Assembly: GCA_002383375.1 (NCBI GenBank)
Contig: DFYR01000023.1
Location: 2,586-10,607, forward strand
DNA: 8,022 nt
Direction: 5' to 3'
Origin: Spirochaetaceae bacterium UBA4077
GTDB lineage: Bacteria; Spirochaetota; Spirochaetia; Treponematales; Rectinemataceae
A program made the position numbers and the translations under genes. Under the pieces are notes generated by a model that saw nothing but the letters and a program-made list of their open reading frames with translations, ran no database searches and was not told where the DNA came from. Shown one piece after another: positions 6,312 through 8,022 of this stretch (position 1 is its first letter; every line of letters begins with the position of its first letter).

Positions 6312-7565
6312 TCAGGCCGTCTTCTTTCCATATTCTACAATGCAGGGGATCTTCCCCTCAACCACGTCCTTGTTGATCAAAACCCGGGCAGCGTTTTCCT
6401 GTCCCGGCAGCTCGAACATGATGTCGGTCATCATGGCCTCGACAATGGATCGCAAGCCCCTAGCCCCGGTTTTCTGCGCTATGGCCTTGTCGGCGATGGC
6501 ATCCACCGCGCCGCTCTCGAAGACGAGCTCGACCTTGTCCAGCTTGAGCGAAGCCTGGTATTGCCTGAGCACGGCGTTTTTTGGTTCTGTGATGATGCGC
6601 TTGAGCTCGTCTCGGCTCAGATCGTCCAGGGAGACATGGATGGGAAGCCGGCCTATGAACTCAGGGATCATGCCGAACTTCACCAGGTCGTCCGGGTGGA
6701 GCTGAGAAAAGAGCTCCGAGAGTTTTTTCTCGCTCCGCTGGCGTATATCGGCCCCAAAGCCCAGGGCATGGCTGGATACCCTAGATTCGATGATTCGATC
6801 TAGGCCCACGAAGGCGCCGCCGCAGATGAAAAGGATATTTGTCGTATCGATCTTCAGGTATTCCTGGTTGGGATGTTTGCGTCCTCCCTGGGGAGGAACG
6901 TTGGCTACCGTTCCTTCGATTATCTTTAATAGGGCTTGCTGCACCCCTTCACCGGATACGTCCCGGGTTATCGAGGGATTTTCGCTCTTTCGAGCGATCT
7001 TGTCGATCTCATCTATATAGACTATACCGCGCTCGGCTGCTTCTATATTCCCGCCAGCGGCCTGGATGAGCTTGAGGAGAATGTTCTCCACGTCCTCGCC
7101 CACATAGCCGGCCTCGGTAAGGGTTGTCGCATCGGCAATGGCGAAGGGTACTTTAAGTTTTTTGGCAAGCGTCTTGGCCAAGAGGGTCTTGCCGGTCCCG
7201 GTAGGTCCAATAAGCAGGACATTGGCCTTTTCTATCTCCACGTCCTGGTTCTGGCTGTTCCGGTGCTGTATGCGCTTGTAATGGTTGTACACGGCCACCG
7301 AGAGCACCTTTTTGGCGCGCTCCTGACCCACAACGTATAAATCCAGGTACTCTTTTATCGCCTGGGGCTTGGGCACTTCCTGCAAGAAGGTATCCGAGAT
7401 CTTCTGCTCTTCTTCCAGGAGTATCTGCCCGCATACCTGCACGCACTCGTCGCAAATATTGACCCCAGGACCTGCTATCATCTTCTTGGCGAAGGCGCTG
7501 CTCTTACCGCAGAAGGAGCAGAACGCTTCAGGCTCGGTTCCTTCAGGCTTTCGCGTCTTGGCCAT
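6312..7565 (-). CDS. clpX: ClpX, ATP-dependent unfoldase of the ClpXP protease
   Basis: This 417-residue AAA+ unfoldase recognises tagged proteins, unfolds them and feeds them to ClpP in the cytoplasm. The N-terminal zinc domain has C16, C19, C38 and C41. The AAA+ core shows Walker A GPTGTGKT (120-127), pore loop GYVGE (153-157), Walker B VYIDEID (182-188), the RKH pore motif (229-231), LGF at 268-270 where the ClpP-docking IGF tripeptide sits in E. coli, and sensor 2 GARGLR (367-372). The length is normal. The ATG at 7565 lies 23 bases before the clpP stop, with GGAG 10 bases upstream, so clpP and clpX are one operon in the usual order. The stop is followed by the 114-base thiB leader with no evident terminator, so some transcripts may continue into the thiamine genes. 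Confidence 0.98.
   Translation of the reverse strand: MAKTRKPEGTEPEAFCSFCGKSSAFAKKMIAGPGVNICDECVQVCGQILLEEEQKISDTFLQEVPKPQAIKEYLDLYVVGQERAKKVLSVAVYNHYKRIQHRNSQNQDVEIEKANVLLIGPTGTGKTLLAKTLAKKLKVPFAIADATTLTEAGYVGEDVENILLKLIQAAGGNIEAAERGIVYIDEIDKIARKSENPSITRDVSGEGVQQALLKIIEGTVANVPPQGGRKHPNQEYLKIDTTNILFICGGAFVGLDRIIESRVSSHALGFGADIRQRSEKKLSELFSQLHPDDLVKFGMIPEFIGRLPIHVSLDDLSRDELKRIITEPKNAVLRQYQASLKLDKVELVFESGAVDAIADKAIAQKTGARGLRSIVEAMMTDIMFELPGQENAARVLINKDVVEGKIPCIVEYGKKTA
6332..6361 (-). promoter_or_regulatory. Candidate sigma-70-type promoter for thiBPQ inside clpX
   Basis: On the minus strand TTGAGG (6361-6356; 4 of 6 to TTGACA), an 18-base spacer and TAGAAT (6337-6332; 5 of 6 to TATAAT) would start RNA near 6325, about 35 bases before the riboswitch. 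The spacer holds the small inverted repeat AGGGG-AAGAT-CCCCT (6358-6344). This is the only reasonable pair seen close to the leader; the match is moderate and lies in coding sequence, so it may be chance. Confidence 0.35.
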
Positions 7566-8022
7566 GTTTTCTCGACTCCATGATTGTATCGGCTAGGCCG
7601 TACTCCAGCGCTTCGGCTGCACCCATGTAAAAATCCCGTTCCATGTCTACGCCCAGCTGTTCAATTGTCTTGCCCGTATGTCTAGCAAAGTATTCGATGG
7701 TGAGTTTTTTGAGTCGCAGTATCTCCCGGGCCTGTAGGCTTATGTCGCTGGCCTGGCCGGATGTTCTTCCCCAGGGCTGGTGGATGAGTATGCGGGAGGA
7801 GGGGAGGACGAAACGCTTTCCCTTGGCGCCGCAGGCTAAGATCAGCGCGGCCATGGACGAAGCCTGGCCCAGGCAGATGGTCTGGATATCGGGCCGTATG
7901 TACTGGATCGTGTCGTAGATGGACAGTCCGGCGGTCACCGAACCACCGGGGCAGTTGATGTACAGGGATATATCTCTCCCTGGGTCCTGGGATTCCAGGA
8001 AGAGGAGCTGGGCTACGATAAG
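7543..8022 (-). CDS. clpP: ClpP, proteolytic subunit of ClpXP (C-terminal part, 5' end off window)
   Basis: The minus-strand frame is open to the window edge; 159 residues remain of a protein usually 190-210 long, so roughly the first 40 are missing. ClpP is the serine protease that forms the barrel-shaped chamber fed by ClpX. The catalytic triad is complete, numbering from the first visible residue: S56 in GQASSMA, H81 in ILIHQP and D130 in DMERDFYM. Their spacings of 25 and 49 equal those of E. coli S97/H122/D171. The oxyanion strand YINCPGGSV precedes. The family's YGLAD near the C-terminus is present. A GTG at 7938 is an internal valine of PGGSV, not a start. The gene ends inside clpX with a 23-base overlap. 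Confidence 0.98.
   Translation of the reverse strand, partial: LIVAQLLFLESQDPGRDISLYINCPGGSVTAGLSIYDTIQYIRPDIQTICLGQASSMAALILACGAKGKRFVLPSSRILIHQPWGRTSGQASDISLQAREILRLKKLTIEYFARHTGKTIEQLGVDMERDFYMGAAEALEYGLADTIMESRKHGQDAKA

Noticed and set aside
6250..6705. A 151-codon open frame on the + strand opposite clpX and the riboswitch
   Set aside because: It is antisense to clearly conserved clpX coding sequence, has Ser/Met-rich composition typical of a shadow frame, and no recognisable domain.
1..8022. Mobile element, prophage, CRISPR array or defence system
   Set aside because: No transposase, integrase, direct repeats with spacers, tRNA or toxin-like small genes were seen; every long stretch is explained by conserved housekeeping genes.

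Overview
The window is almost entirely coding. It reads as a chromosomal housekeeping region from a moderately GC-rich bacterium. No mobile element, CRISPR array, tRNA or rRNA is visible. A vitamin transporter of the ThiBPQ type, a lipoprotein form of its binding protein and the overall gene content would suit a spirochaete (Treponema-like). That placement is an inference from general knowledge, not something the sequence proves.

The left third (1-2276) is read on the + strand as one compact cluster: the C-terminal part of uvrB (nucleotide excision repair), an M19-family dipeptidase, and a shikimate kinase (aroK). Each gene starts inside the end of the one before, with overlaps of 8 and 17 bases. 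This suggests one transcript and translational coupling, although the three products belong to unrelated pathways.

The right two thirds (2280-8022) are read on the - strand. Following transcription from the right edge, they begin with clpP (its N-terminus lies off the window) and clpX, which overlap by 23 bases. A 114-base leader holding a clear thiamine pyrophosphate (TPP) riboswitch comes next. It precedes thiB, thiP and thiQ, which form a complete thiamine ABC importer: lipid-anchored binding protein, fused two-domain permease and ATPase. The riboswitch covers the thiB ribosome binding site, so thiamine import is probably switched off at translation when TPP is plentiful. The three thi genes overlap by 4 and 14 bases. 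A candidate promoter for the thi genes lies inside the 3' end of clpX; otherwise they depend on read-through from clpPX.

The two gene blocks converge with only 3 bases between the aroK and thiQ stop codons, and there is no convincing terminator. The features most worth a second look are the riboswitch with its start codon enclosed, the unusually long ThiQ with a C-terminal extension, and a very strong GC hairpin in the first codons of thiP. I found no evidence of an undescribed multi-gene system here.
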